Shown: positions 7,898 through 16,575 of the stretch, in pieces
How positions within the stretch are numbered: position 1 is the stretch's first letter
How the letters are laid out: each line of letters begins with the position of its first letter
DNA from: Haloarcula sp. CBA1129
GTDB taxonomy: Archaea > Halobacteriota > Halobacteria > Halobacteriales > Haloarculaceae
Assembly (NCBI RefSeq): GCF_008729015.1
Contig: NZ_RKSM01000001.1
Location: 2,170,001-2,234,000 of the forward strand
Direction: 5' to 3'
DNA: 64,000 bases
Translations under genes and position numbers: made by a program
Notes under the pieces: model-generated
The model's input: the letters and a program-made list of their open reading frames with translations, nothing else
What the model was told of the DNA's origin: nothing
Database searches by the model: none

Positions 7898-8596
7898 CGC
7901 GGTAGCTGAGCGTCTGTTCTCCTTCGAGAAGTGGCGAGTTACGGGATATCACTCTCAACACTAGCACGTGAGCTTCCGGTACGCTAACTGCCAGTGACGA
8001 CCGACCCGAGCGATCACGGGAGAGCCGAACCGATCTACCAGTCGTTACTGGACGACCCATCTTGCAGTTACTTCACCGTTTGAATCCACTATCTACGCCG
8101 CGGTTGATCTGGATCGAGTCCTCTATTTGAATTGAAGGTTCCTTGTTCTGGCAGGTGGCAATCAGTACAACGTCGCCCGCAAAACCGCCACAATATAGGC
8201 TTCCACGAGCTTCGGCCCTTCACACACCGGCGGCCAACATTCCGGCGTCACGGCTTCGGGATGGCCTCTGGGTTAGTGTTGCGGTGTTGTTCGGCGTTTC
8301 TGTCGTGTTCGGCGCTGAGGCGTTATTTTCCGTCGCACCGTCAATACCCACTCGGCACGGTCGGGGAGGGATACGGAAAGTGCTGAGAGTGAGAGGAACT
8401 GTCGGCGATTCATCGTCGCTGGTGAGATCGAGTGCGGTTTACGAGCGGTTCACACAGAGAGCAAAGCGACGACACCGCTCACATTGAGCTGAAACGCGTA
8501 GAACTTGGACACGATGTGTGAGAGTGGCGGCAAGGCAGCGCTCACGAACGGCCCAGCCGTCAGAGCGGTCGCTGCGCCGATCAACCAGTCTGACCG
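7898..8596. other. Long gene-free stretch with decayed coding DNA
   Basis: About 700 bases with no intact gene and visibly lower GC than its neighbours in places. The recognisable content is the broken lipoprotein start at 8220-8413 on the minus strand. Short plus-strand frames across 8132-8487 have poor haloarchaeal codon use and no family resemblance. The stretch may mark an old deletion or insertion scar between coxB and the CAP gene. Confidence 0.6.
8220..8413 (-). pseudogene. Frameshifted remnant of a secreted lipoprotein (signal sequence plus Ser/Thr linker)
   Basis: From an ATG at 8413 the frame reads MNRRQFLSLSALSVSL, a typical haloarchaeal Tat-like lipoprotein signal. It then loses sense and stops at 8273-8275. 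In a second frame (8357 down to the stop at 8220-8222) the sequence continues with a Cys at the expected lipobox position. A spacer rich in Asn/Thr/Pro follows (ENNASAPNTTETPNNTATLT), the usual post-lipobox linker in this group. Reading the two frames together restores a plausible N-terminus, so this is probably a gene broken by a frameshift and then truncated. Halocyanin-like or other lipoproteins are candidates; the functional domain is gone. Confidence 0.6.
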
Positions 8597-9367
8597 TTAG
8601 CCACAGATGTTGGCGGTCGCGTACACGTTGCCGGTGTCGGTTATCTCCACGCCGATACCGACGAGATTGGCGTTACGGAGCGTGAGTCGCTCGCGATAGT
8701 CCGGCCATGCCATCCAGTCATCGACGATCTTTCTGGCGATTTCCTTGTCGGTAGCATGGAACCGCTCTTTGCCGTCCTCCTCGTAAGTCTGTCCGGCCAC
8801 TGTCTGCTCAACCGCCTCGAACCGGTTTCGGTCGGGCTGTTCTATGTACTCGCCCTCCGCTGAATCGAACGTACACCGGTCGTAGAGTCCAGTGTCTTGG
8901 TACCGGTCCTTACTGGAGACGCCGTCGATTGTGTGAATCGCCTTCCCCTCGACGGCCATCTGCTCGCTGTGAGCCCTTGCCATCTCGTTGAGATCGCCTT
9001 CGGTCTGGAGTCCCGACGTGAACGGCGGGACACCTGCGGCCTCGCGCTCCTCGTTGAGGAACGTCCGGATATAGTCCGAAACGTTCTGTTCATTGAACTT
9101 CCGCGCCGGGATTGCCTCCTGTTGTGGGGCCGCTGTTTCAGTCGGCGTCGCCGTCTTGTTTGCTCCCGGTGTCGGTGTTGGCGAAGTACTACTGTCCGCT
9201 GTCGCCGTCGACGTTGAACCACCACTGCTGTCGTCGCTCTGTGAATCAGTCGTCTGTGCCGTTGGACCCGCTGTCCCGCCCGCAAACTGTGCTCCGATAA
9301 GGACACCCGTCCCCAGAACCACAAGAAGCACCACGGCGGTGATAGCGAGTAACCCTTTCTTTACCAT
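8597..9367 (-). CDS. Secreted CAP (SCP/PR1) domain protein
   Basis: A 256-residue protein with an N-terminal membrane helix ([20 protein letters not shown]) and a low-complexity Ser/Thr/Pro linker to about residue 90. A CAP domain follows: [27 protein letters not shown] (helix with the conserved His), a late [12 protein letters not shown], and [20 protein letters not shown] at the C-terminus, the family signature strand. CAP proteins are extracellular and of varied function (binding or protease-like). The hydrophobic segment has no lipobox Cys, so it is probably a membrane-anchored exported protein. The gene is divergent from srp19. Confidence 0.88.
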   Translation of the reverse strand: MVKKGLLAITAVVLLVVLGTGVLIGAQFAGGTAGPTAQTTDSQSDDSSGGSTSTATADSSTSPTPTPGANKTATPTETAAPQQEAIPARKFNEQNVSDYIRTFLNEEREAAGVPPFTSGLQTEGDLNEMARAHSEQMAVEGKAIHTIDGVSSKDRYQDTGLYDRCTFDSAEGEYIEQPDRNRFEAVEQTVAGQTYEEDGKERFHATDKEIARKIVDDWMAWPDYRERLTLRNANLVGIGVEITDTGNVYATANICG

Positions 9368-9489
9368 ATACCACGGATAGATTACAGAGGTATGTAAGCT
9401 TGATTCTTCATATACTTCAACTGATTTTCACTTCGGATACTGTCGGCGGTGACGATAACCCATATATGCCACGGGCGGCCACTGCCGGT

Positions 9490-9768
9490 ATGGTCGAGAA
9501 CGTTATCTGGCCGGCGGCACTCGACGCCAACCGTTCGCGCAGCGACGGGCGTCGCGTGTCACTGGATCTAGCCGTCGAGGACCCGACTATCGACGAGATC
9601 GCCAAAGCCGTCCAGCAGGTCGGCTACGACGCGGTCATCGAACGGGACAAGACGTATCCACGCGAGTACGAAGCTCGCGGGCGGGTCGTCGTCAAGGACG
9701 CTGACGATGCGACGAAAAGCGACCTGCTCGGGGCCGTGGCGGCCTACATGCAGGCCCTGCGTGAATGA
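9490..9768 (+). CDS. srp19: Signal recognition particle 19 kDa protein
   Basis: A 92-residue SRP19. The start [20 protein letters not shown] and the segment [20 protein letters not shown] match the archaeal family; SRP19 clamps helices 6 and 8 of 7S RNA so that SRP54 can bind. The preferred ATG is at 9490; an upstream frame extension has no family match. The stop overlaps the gar1 start by four bases (ATGA), so the two RNA-binding proteins are co-translated. The 7S RNA gene itself is not in the window. Confidence 0.93.
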   Translation: MVENVIWPAALDANRSRSDGRRVSLDLAVEDPTIDEIAKAVQQVGYDAVIERDKTYPREYEARGRVVVKDADDATKSDLLGAVAAYMQALRE

Positions 9769-9992
9769 AACGCATCGGTACTGTTTCACGGGTCGCACAG
9801 GGACTCGCAGTGGTCCGAGCGCCTGACGACGAGTACGCGTCCGTGGGAACTGACGTGGTCGACGAGGAACTCCAGACTGTTGGCTCCGTCGTCGATGTGT
9901 TCGGCCCGGTCGAGCGGCCGTACCTTGCAGTCTCGCCGAACGACAGCGTGCATCTTCCAGCGCTGGTCGGTACCGTCCTGTACGCGCGGTAA
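9765..9992 (+). CDS. gar1: H/ACA ribonucleoprotein component Gar1
   Basis: A 75-residue archaeal Gar1, a small beta-barrel that binds Cbf5 in H/ACA guide RNPs and aids pseudouridylation of rRNA. The core [25 protein letters not shown] carries the family motif (G-V-D-F-GPV-PY). Length fits archaeal Gar1, which lacks the Gly/Arg tails of eukaryotes. It overlaps srp19 by four bases and is followed by the presenilin-like protease. Confidence 0.92.
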   Translation: MKRIGTVSRVAQGLAVVRAPDDEYASVGTDVVDEELQTVGSVVDVFGPVERPYLAVSPNDSVHLPALVGTVLYAR

Positions 9993-10067
9993 CGGCCCTC
10001 CGAACCGCCGACGCCTGTCTACACCTGCTTCGTAACGCTCAAACCGGTTCCTGTAGGACGTGTGTGC

Positions 10068-11183
10068 ATGGAGCGACGGTGGCGAATCCTCGGCGGTTGT
10101 GGTCTTATCGCTGGTATCTTCCTGTTCGTCCAACTCGGCGCGCTGGCGCTGGTCCAGCCCTTCGAATCGGCTGGCTACCAAGCCGTCGAAGACCCATCTG
10201 ACCCCACGAATAGCCTCATGTACATCGGGGCGATTCTGGTCGCGACGGCGGTTATGTTGCTTGCCTTCCGCTACGACGTTGACCAGCTCATCCGCGGGCT
10301 CATTGTCTTCTCGGCGGCCTGGCTCTCGCTGTACGTGTTTCAGGTGCTGGTGCCGCCAGTGCTCACGTACGCCGGCCTCAACGTCGTTGCCGTCCTGTTA
10401 GCGCTGGGCTTAGGGACGGCACTGCTGGTGTATCCCGAGTGGTACGTCATCGATAGTGCCGGTGCGGTGATGGGGGCTGCCGCCGCGGGTCTGTTCGGTA
10501 TCAGTTTCGGGATTCTGCCGTCGCTGGTCTTGCTAACCGTGCTCGCGGTGTATGATGCGATTAGCGTCTACGGGACCGAACACATGCTCACGCTGGCCTC
10601 GGGCGTGATGGACCTCAAGGTCCCCGTCGTCCTCGTGATCCCGATGACGCTGTCGTACTCGTATCTCGACGCGACGACGCCGGACCCGACAGCGGAAGAC
10701 GAGACGAGCGACAACTCACCGGCGGCGGCGGACGACGCAGCAGAGGGGGAAACAAACACAGAATCCGGTGCTGACGCGAACGGTACGGCAGTTGCAGACG
10801 GAAGCCAGCCGGCGGACCATCCCGACGAGGCAACGGACACCGGCAAAGCGGGCGAGGGTGGCGACGTTCACGCCGACCCGCTAGAGCGCGACGCCCTGTT
10901 TATCGGGCTCGGTGACGCCATCATCCCGTCGATACTCGTCGCCAGCGCCGCCTTTTTCGCCTCGTCGGACGTGCTGTCGGTGTTCGGTGTCCCGTTGCCG
11001 GCGCTGACCGCAATGATCGGGTCTTACGTCGGTCTGACGATACTACTCTGGATGGTACTGAAGGGGCGCGCGCACGCAGGGCTTCCGCTGTTGAACGGTG
11101 GGACCATCGCCGGCTATATCGTCGGCGCGCTCGCCGCTGGTATCAGTCTGGTCGATGCTCTCGGCCTCGGCCCGTACCTCTAA
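10068..11183 (+). CDS. Presenilin/SPP-like intramembrane aspartyl protease (A22 family)
   Basis: A 371-residue, nine-helix-type membrane protease. The catalytic aspartates are visible: YDAISVYGTEHML near residue 162 (YD motif) and FIGLGDAIIPS near residue 280 (GxGD motif). A C-terminal PLLNGG near 340 stands where the PAL motif is expected. Between the two catalytic helices is an unusual acidic, low-complexity insert of about 65 residues (Glu/Asp/Ala/Thr rich), presumably cytoplasmic. ATG 10068 is preferred over the GTG two codons upstream. It lies 75 bases after gar1 on the same strand and may be part of that operon. Confidence 0.9.
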   Translation: MERRWRILGGCGLIAGIFLFVQLGALALVQPFESAGYQAVEDPSDPTNSLMYIGAILVATAVMLLAFRYDVDQLIRGLIVFSAAWLSLYVFQVLVPPVLTYAGLNVVAVLLALGLGTALLVYPEWYVIDSAGAVMGAAAAGLFGISFGILPSLVLLTVLAVYDAISVYGTEHMLTLASGVMDLKVPVVLVIPMTLSYSYLDATTPDPTAEDETSDNSPAAADDAAEGETNTESGADANGTAVADGSQPADHPDEATDTGKAGEGGDVHADPLERDALFIGLGDAIIPSILVASAAFFASSDVLSVFGVPLPALTAMIGSYVGLTILLWMVLKGRAHAGLPLLNGGTIAGYIVGALAAGISLVDALGLGPYL

Positions 11184-11201
11184 CTGTCGCTTCGGTTGCC
11201 A

Positions 11202-12209
11202 CTATCGGCCGGTCAAAGCTTTGCTCGCGGGCGCAAAGTCGATCTCCTCGCCGCGGCCCTTGGCCTTCGCTCGCTCGTACAGCATGTGGCCCGCAGCGAC
11301 GGTTTCGATGGCTGTGCCACCGGAGTCAAAGACTGTAATCTCGTCGGGAGACTGCCGCCCGGGGGCGTTACCAGCGACGATGTCTCCCAGCTCAGCGTGG
11401 ACGTGGTCCTCGTCGATGACGCCCGCATCAAGGGCGTTGATGAACGACCCGGCGTCCTGTGTCACCCGCTCACGCAGGTCCGGGACGTACGTGGCGCGTT
11501 CGATTGTCGTCGCGTCCAGTTCGTTCTTTTCGGGATGGTACTGGCCCATCGCGGTCACGTGGGTTCCCGATTCGAGCAAGTCGCCGTCGAACACCGGCTC
11601 GCTCGCGCTGGTCGCCGTGATAACGACATCGGCCCCTTCGATTGCTGCGGCCGGGGACGCGACGGCCGCCACAGTCGGGTCCAGTGCGTCGTTCATCTCC
11701 GCAGCGAAGGACTCCCGGTTACTGGCCGTTGGGGAGTACACCTCGATGCGGTCGAAGTCCCGGACTGTTGCCGTCGCACGGACCTGACCACGGGCCTGTG
11801 CGCCGCTGCCGATGACTGCGAGGTCGCTAGCGTCACGGCGGGCCAGTGCGTCGACACCGACTGCCCCGGCCGCGCCAGTTTTGTGCGGGTTCATGCTCGC
11901 GCCGTCAAGGACAGCGAGCGGGTCGCCGCTGTCGGCGTCAAAGATCGGGAGCGTGAAGTGTGCGTCTCGTCCGCCGAAACCGGCTGCGTAGGTGTATCCG
12001 CCCATCGCACCGGTATCGGGGAGAATCGCGAGATAGCCCGTCAACATTCCTGCGGGCTCGTCCGAGAACAGCGTTGTTCTGGGAGTTGCCGGGGCACCCT
12101 CCCCACGCTGACGGTATCCCTCTCTGACAGCGTCGACGTACTCGGCGGGTTCAGCGAGGTCGGCGACCTCGTCACTCTGCAAGAACAGCGCTGTCGCATC
12201 TGTTGGCAT
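11202..12209 (-). CDS. Ornithine cyclodeaminase/mu-crystallin family protein (possible alanine dehydrogenase)
   Basis: A 335-residue NAD-dependent enzyme. The Rossmann motif VIGSGAQARGQ lies near residues 124-134. The substrate-side segment DGASMNPHKTGAAGAVG (the catalytic-type Lys and Thr region) lies near 100-116. The C-terminal part has MGQYHPEKNELD and VFDSGGTAIETVAAG. The archaeal members include alanine dehydrogenase and ornithine cyclodeaminase; the sequence alone does not decide between them. ATG 12209 (MPTDATALFLQSDEV) is chosen because the 15 residues upstream are basic and not family-like. The gene is convergent with the presenilin-like gene. Confidence 0.88.
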   Translation of the reverse strand: MPTDATALFLQSDEVADLAEPAEYVDAVREGYRQRGEGAPATPRTTLFSDEPAGMLTGYLAILPDTGAMGGYTYAAGFGGRDAHFTLPIFDADSGDPLAVLDGASMNPHKTGAAGAVGVDALARRDASDLAVIGSGAQARGQVRATATVRDFDRIEVYSPTASNRESFAAEMNDALDPTVAAVASPAAAIEGADVVITATSASEPVFDGDLLESGTHVTAMGQYHPEKNELDATTIERATYVPDLRERVTQDAGSFINALDAGVIDEDHVHAELGDIVAGNAPGRQSPDEITVFDSGGTAIETVAAGHMLYERAKAKGRGEEIDFAPASKALTGR

Positions 12210-12322
12210 ACTCCGTCGTTTGTGCGACCGACTCTTATACTGCCCGGCAGCCAATATGTTCAGTCGAGAATACGATCAGTCAATATCTATCGAAAGCAGG
12301 AGAGTAGACGATGGGACAGCGC

Positions 12323-12556
12323 TCAGTCCGCTGTCTGTACCGGGTCCGACTGCGCGCTCTGCTGGGCCGGCGTGTCGTTTGGAACCGGGTCGACGGGGGC
12401 ACGGACGAACATCGCATGGCCGATGAGGCCAACCGTTACGACAGAGGCCATCGGAATCGCCGTCGTCAGTTCGAGGCCGACAACGAACAGGGAGGCGGTG
12501 ATGCCAGCCATGGCAAGCGGAATGAGTCCGAGAATGATGTCGTAATATCCCGTCAT
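12323..12556 (-). CDS. Small two-helix membrane protein, unknown
   Basis: A 77-residue protein with two hydrophobic helices (about residues 8-28 and 34-52) joined by a short loop containing ELTTAIP. A Pro/Asp/Gln-rich soluble tail follows. I do not recognise the family. It has good acidic-tail codon use and starts at ATG 12556, with AT-rich promoter-like DNA upstream (12557-12620). It may be part of a membrane complex or a stress protein. Confidence 0.6.
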   Translation of the reverse strand: MTGYYDIILGLIPLAMAGITASLFVVGLELTTAIPMASVVTVGLIGHAMFVRAPVDPVPNDTPAQQSAQSDPVQTAD

Positions 12557-12663
12557 AAGTATAAATTATCTATGGTAGCAGAGTATATGAATGTTTCCCT
12601 AAAATACGGAATAATACATTCAATGGCCCCTGCAAATTTACTCAGTACCCGCTGTGTAACAAC

Positions 12664-12678
12664 CTCATAAGTTATGAG
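12664..12678. promoter_or_regulatory. 15-base palindrome, operator candidate
   Basis: CTCATAAGTTATGAG is a perfect inverted repeat of 7+1+7 bases in AT-rich intergenic DNA, some 50 bases before a second palindrome of the same geometry. Confidence 0.45.
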
Positions 12679-12714
12679 TTGGATAGTGGGAAAAGATTAA
12701 TATACCACAATTCC

Positions 12715-12729
12715 TGTGAGTAACTCACA
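12715..12729. promoter_or_regulatory. 15-base palindrome next to a TATA-like box
   Basis: TGTGAGTAACTCACA is a perfect 7+1+7 inverted repeat. It is followed immediately by ATATAAGG (TATA-like, about 12730-12737), which would direct plus-strand transcription into the structured region beyond 12755. A repressor bound here would block TBP/TFB access. Confidence 0.5.
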
Positions 12730-12739
12730 ATATAAGGTC

Positions 12740-12900
12740 GATGACGGCCTGTCTTTGCTGGCCCGCAGATACACGTGGGTTCCCCGTGAGAGCGGATACG
12801 GGGTTCACCCCTGCTGTCCGGAGACTACTGCAACGGCGATCCGTATTCCGGGGTAGAAGCCTCCCATCCTCCCGGTTTCAGAAATTGAGAACTAGGTTAG
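12740..12900 (+). ncRNA. Candidate structured small RNA
   Basis: Several helices can form: CCCCGT (12782-12787) with ACGGGG (12798-12803); GGGG-ttca-CCCC (12800-12811); and a longer-range pairing of ATACGG (12796-12801) with CCGTAT (12841-12846). These pairings compete, as in a switch or a folded RNA. A TATA-like element lies about 20-30 bases upstream. No family (7S, RNase P, tRNA) is recognised. An eroded insertion-sequence end is the main alternative. Confidence 0.3.
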
Positions 12901-13023
12901 GTGGTCAGTGGAGTGGTCATGGCCTCTATTTTCTCCGGTGATAACTGGGTCCATGTGCTTATTAGGTCTCCCGAGATATGTTAAATCGGAGAAAAACGGT
13001 AACGCCGACTTCCAAACGAGACA

Positions 13024-13191
13024 ATGAGCACGAACGCAACGGACAACACGACGGACGCCGCGACCGACGACCAAGAACGACGATACGCCGAACTGAACAT
13101 CGGCGACGAAGAGTTCGTAATCTACGACCGAGAGAACCATCAGGCATGGATCCAGTCGACAGAGTCGCTTGAAGTCGCCGACCTGCGATAG
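13024..13191 (+). CDS. Small acidic protein, 55 residues (DUF7331-like)
   Basis: The frame starts at ATG 13024 and ends at TAG 13189-13191. It has a Thr/Asp-rich N-terminus and a conserved-looking core: YAELNIGDEEFVIYDRENH, then QAWIQSTESLEVADLR. The VIYDRENxxAWIQS pattern resembles a short haloarchaeal family I recall as DUF7331; the function is unknown. Its composition is typically halophilic and acidic. It is preceded by an ordinary intergenic space and followed by a convergent DUF3054 gene. Confidence 0.65.
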   Translation: MSTNATDNTTDAATDDQERRYAELNIGDEEFVIYDRENHQAWIQSTESLEVADLR

Positions 13192-13227
13192 TCCGTCATC
13201 GACACCGTAGCGCTGCAGCAGGCCGCC

Positions 13228-13641
13228 CTATTTTACGACTGCAATTGCACCACGCCAGAGCAGCAACAGCGTGCCGCCGACGAGGACGGATACGAGTGCG
13301 AATGTCAGCGCCGCACTCCCGGGGAACATCGCCGTCGACCGAAGTCCCTGCGCGATCCCGACTGCCAGCACCCACGCCACGATAGTACGGCCGACCGCCG
13401 CTCGAACCGTCCCGGTCGCAGCGGCGGTGTACAAGCCACCGATACCCGCGACGAGGAGCCAACCGAGGTAAAACGGCGTCAGCGTCCCTGCGAACCGGCC
13501 CGGGTTGAGTATCGGATTGATCCCGTGGGTCAGTTCGCCGACACCGACGAACACAGCAATCGCCAGCAGGTCACCGACAGCGACTAGCGCCGTCCGAGCG
13601 GACAGTTCGATACGACCGTTCCCCACCGTCGAGACGCTCAT
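13228..13641 (-). CDS. DUF3054 family membrane protein
   Basis: A 137-residue protein with four helices. The family pattern is clear: FVGVGELTHGINPILNP, GRFAGTLTPFYLGWLLVA, then LAVGIAQGLRSTAMFPGS. Function is unknown. ATG 13641 (MSVSTVGNG) is preferred; upstream in-frame starts extend into the region shared with the divergent GNAT gene. Confidence 0.82.
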   Translation of the reverse strand: MSVSTVGNGRIELSARTALVAVGDLLAIAVFVGVGELTHGINPILNPGRFAGTLTPFYLGWLLVAGIGGLYTAAATGTVRAAVGRTIVAWVLAVGIAQGLRSTAMFPGSAALTFALVSVLVGGTLLLLWRGAIAVVK

Positions 13642-13759
13642 ACAGGGAGTTCCAGTTCCGGGCACTTCGCTCTCCCGGATTCGACGACAGCGATTGGTGC
13701 TCTGGAACAGACAGGTCGGACCATCACTGATTACAGGGAGCGGCCCGTCCAGTTGCACT

Positions 13760-14308
13760 ATGGAGTTCACGCTGCTCGGCTGGCCCGAAGACGGCCACCG
13801 GCTCCGGCTGGACTACGAGCAGTTCGCGTACGCGGGCAAGTTCGTGATGACCTCGACCGGAAAGGCGGTCATCGGGGACGACAGCGTCGTTGCCGCGGCT
13901 GCGTTCGACGCTGACCGGACAGACTCGAACACACTCTGTGTCCGGTATATCACCGTTCGGCAGGACCGGCAGGGCGACCGGCTCGGAGCCCGCCTCTTGC
14001 GATTCGTTCGGGAGCGTGCTACGGAGCGGGGTTTCGAACGTGTGTCCATCGGCGTCAATAACCCGTTTTCCTACCAAGCCGCCTACCGGGCCGGGTTCTG
14101 CTTCAGCGGTGCGGAGTCAGGCATGGCCGAACTCGACCTTGTCTGGCCGGGCGACCGGAGCACCGAACGGTATCAGGCCGGACTGGACCTGTTCCGGAAG
14201 CGCGACCTCTCGACAGAAGAGGAGTCGTTCCTCGACGCGAAGGCCGACGCCGACCCCCCGCCGACCCTCGACGACTGGGCGGAGCAGCCCTCCGAGCCCA
14301 CAGACTGA
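13760..14308 (+). CDS. GNAT family N-acetyltransferase
   Basis: A 182-residue protein. The GNAT core contains CVRYITVRQDRQGDRLGARL (beta4 plus the acetyl-CoA loop; QDRQGDRLG is a variant of Q/RxxGxG/A). It is followed by RATERGFERVSIGVNNPFSY and AAYRAGFCFSG, the usual motif B. The C-terminal 50 residues form an acidic extension. The substrate is unknown. It sits 90 bases upstream of the FEN1 gene on the same strand. Confidence 0.82.
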   Translation: MEFTLLGWPEDGHRLRLDYEQFAYAGKFVMTSTGKAVIGDDSVVAAAAFDADRTDSNTLCVRYITVRQDRQGDRLGARLLRFVRERATERGFERVSIGVNNPFSYQAAYRAGFCFSGAESGMAELDLVWPGDRSTERYQAGLDLFRKRDLSTEEESFLDAKADADPPPTLDDWAEQPSEPTD

Positions 14309-14398
14309 CACGTGGGCACAAACGGTCCGTCAGCAACCCCGACGGCATGCCGCGTCGTCTCCGAGAGATTCAAGCGGCTGTCGGCCAAAAGCCTGCCA

Positions 14399-15379
14399 AT
14401 GGGAAACGCTGATTTGCGGTCGCTCGCGGCGCTGTCGGACGTTTCGTTCGGCGACCTCGGCGGGAGCGTCGTCGCCGTGGACGCCCACAACTGGCTCTAT
14501 CGCTATCTGACGACGACAGTGAAGTTCACCAGCGAGTCAAAATACACCACCAGCGACGGCGAGGAAGTGGCAAACCTCATCGGCGTCGTCCAAGGCCTGC
14601 CGAAGTTCTTCGAGCACGATATGACGCCGGTGTTCGTCTTCGACGGCGCGGTCACGGACCTCAAAGACGACGAGGTCGAGAAGCGCCGCGAACAGCGCGA
14701 GAAGTACGAGTCCGAACTGGAAGATGCCCGCGAGGCCGGGGACGCGACCCGCGTGGCGAAACTGGACTCTCGGACCCAGCGGCTGACCGACACTATCGTC
14801 GACACCACGCGGGAACTGCTGGAACTGCTCGGCGTGCCTATCGTCGACGCCCCGGCGGAAGGCGAGGGACAGGCATCGGTGATGGCCCGTCGGGGCGACG
14901 TGGACTACGTCGGGACCGAGGACTACGACGCGCTGCTGTTTGGCGCGCCGATGACGCTCCGCCAGATCACCTCGAAGGGAGACCCCGAGCTGATGGACTT
15001 CGCGGCCACGCTCGAACAGCACGATCTCACTTGGGAGCAACTGGTCGACGCCGCTATCCTGATGGGGACGGACTTCAACGAGGGTATTTCGGGTATCGGC
15101 CCCAAGACCGCCGTCACGGAACTCCACGAGCACGGCGACCTCTACGCTGTTCTCGACGCCCGCGGCGAGCACATCGACCACGCAGACCGCATCCGGGACC
15201 TGTTTCTCGACCCCGCAGTGACCGACGACTACGAAATCCCCGACAGCATCGAGCCGGATATTGACGCCGCCCGCGCGTTCGTCACCGAGCAGTGGGAGGT
15301 CGACGCCGACGAAGTCGCTCGCGGGTTCGAGCGCATCGACGAGTCGGTCGTCCAGACCGGGCTCGACCGGTGGGCGTGA
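14399..15379 (+). CDS. fen: Flap endonuclease 1
   Basis: A 326-residue structure-specific nuclease that removes 5' flaps during Okazaki-fragment maturation and repair. The N-terminal nuclease domain shows [41 protein letters not shown] and [11 protein letters not shown], with the metal-binding acidic residues. The internal domain has [19 protein letters not shown], the helix-three-turn-helix. The extreme C-terminus QTGLDRWA fits a PCNA-interacting peptide (QxxLxxW/F). The N-terminal glycine after Met (MGNADL) is a family hallmark and fixes the start. Confidence 0.96.
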   Translation: MGNADLRSLAALSDVSFGDLGGSVVAVDAHNWLYRYLTTTVKFTSESKYTTSDGEEVANLIGVVQGLPKFFEHDMTPVFVFDGAVTDLKDDEVEKRREQREKYESELEDAREAGDATRVAKLDSRTQRLTDTIVDTTRELLELLGVPIVDAPAEGEGQASVMARRGDVDYVGTEDYDALLFGAPMTLRQITSKGDPELMDFAATLEQHDLTWEQLVDAAILMGTDFNEGISGIGPKTAVTELHEHGDLYAVLDARGEHIDHADRIRDLFLDPAVTDDYEIPDSIEPDIDAARAFVTEQWEVDADEVARGFERIDESVVQTGLDRWA

Positions 15380-15418
15380 ACACCGGCTGCCCGACAGCGC
15401 AGTAAAAACGGCTCCAGC

Positions 15419-16558
15419 TCAGACGACCGATTCGACCGTTTCGATCTCGTCGAGTGTGCGGTTCCGGATGGCCTCTCCGCTGGCCGTATCGAAGAGGTGA
15501 ATCGCGTTCTCAGGGATGTGGACTTTGACGCGCTGGCCGGACTTGAGCTGTTTCATCCCGCCGACCGTCGCGATGAACTGGTCGTCCATCGATTCGTCGA
15601 ACTGCAGGTGGGCCGTGTTCTCGTTCCCGCGTGGCTCGACGACGTGGACCGTCGAATCGAACACGTTCGGACCGGTGTCGCTCTGGACGAACTCGATGTC
15701 TTCGGGTCTGATGCCCAGCGTGATGTCGGTCGTTCCCTCGACCTGAGCGACCGTCTCATCGCTGAGTTCGTACTCGAACCACTCGCCTTTGAGCGTCGAC
15801 CCTTCGAGGGTCATCGGGAAGAAGTTCATCGACGGCTCACCGATGAACCCCGCGACGAAGAGGTTGTTCGGCTCGTGGTAACACTCAAGCGGCGTCGCAC
15901 ACTGCTGGAGGACACCGTCGTTGAGGATGGCGATGCGGTCGGACATCGTCATCGCCTCCGTCTGGTCGTGTGTGACGTACACCGTCGTCACGTCGAGGTC
16001 CTGCTGGAGTTCCTGTAGTTCGGTCCGCATCTCGGCTTTGAGCTTCGCGTCGAGGTTCGCCAGCGGCTCGTCCATCAGGAACACTTCGGGGTCCCGGACG
16101 ATGGCGCGGCCCAGCGCCACGCGCTGTTGCTGGCCGCCGGAGAGTTCGCCGGGCTTGCGGTCGATGAGTTCGAAGATGCCCATGTCCTTGCACGCCTCCT
16201 CGACGCGCTCGTTGATCTCCTCGTCGGGCATGTCCGTCGACTCCTCCAGCCCGAACGCCATGTTCTCCCGCACGGTCATGTGGGGGTACAGGGCGTAGGA
16301 CTGGAACACCATCGCCACGTTCCGGCGGGCCGGCGGCTGGTCGTTGATGATCTGGCCGTCCAGCCGGATTTCACCGCGCGTGATGTCTTCGAGCCCGGCA
16401 ATCATCCGCAGGGTCGTCGATTTCCCACAGCCCGATGGGCCGACGACACAGAGGAACTCGCCGTCCTCGATGTCGACCGAGACCTCGTCAACTGCGATGA
16501 TTTCGCCGTCGTCGTCTTGGAACGTCTTCGTTACCTCGTCCAGTGTGAGTTGTGCCAT
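15419..16558 (-). CDS. Sugar ABC transporter ATP-binding protein (UgpC/MalK type)
   Basis: A 379-residue MalK-type ATPase. Walker A is GPSGCGKST, the signature LSGGQQQRVALGRAIVRDP, Walker B VFLMDEPLANLDAKLK, and the switch YVTHDQTEAMTMSD. Residues after about 240 are the MalK-type regulatory (TOBE/OB) domain. It energises the two permeases upstream (17 bases apart), giving a CUT1 carbohydrate or glycerol-phosphate importer. Transcription runs permease A, permease E, ATPase. Confidence 0.93.
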   Translation of the reverse strand: MAQLTLDEVTKTFQDDDGEIIAVDEVSVDIEDGEFLCVVGPSGCGKSTTLRMIAGLEDITRGEIRLDGQIINDQPPARRNVAMVFQSYALYPHMTVRENMAFGLEESTDMPDEEINERVEEACKDMGIFELIDRKPGELSGGQQQRVALGRAIVRDPEVFLMDEPLANLDAKLKAEMRTELQELQQDLDVTTVYVTHDQTEAMTMSDRIAILNDGVLQQCATPLECYHEPNNLFVAGFIGEPSMNFFPMTLEGSTLKGEWFEYELSDETVAQVEGTTDITLGIRPEDIEFVQSDTGPNVFDSTVHVVEPRGNENTAHLQFDESMDDQFIATVGGMKQLKSGQRVKVHIPENAIHLFDTASGEAIRNRTLDEIETVESVV

Positions 16559-16575
16559 TGTGAATACCTCCGTAA

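Larger units (their letters stand above)
12557..13023. other. AT-rich regulatory/structured non-coding region
   Basis: About 470 bases without a convincing gene. It opens with an AT-rich segment (12557-12740) holding two perfect 15-base palindromes. A TATA-like element and a GC-rich, hairpin-forming stretch (12740-12900) follow. Frames across 12741-12941 have Arg- and Cys-rich, non-haloarchaeal composition. The stretch may be a small RNA locus or the worn 3' end of an IS200/IS605-type element. Confidence 0.5.

Noticed and set aside
8132-8487. Two plus-strand ORFs of 84 and 114 codons as genes
   Set aside because: They are opposite the lipoprotein remnant, have Arg/His-rich composition unlike the acidic neighbours, and show no family resemblance beyond one hydrophobic run.
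12741-12941. A 66-codon plus-strand ORF in the 12.7-12.9 kb region
   Set aside because: The product is rich in Arg and Cys with non-haloarchaeal codon use, and the region folds as nucleic acid better than it reads as protein.
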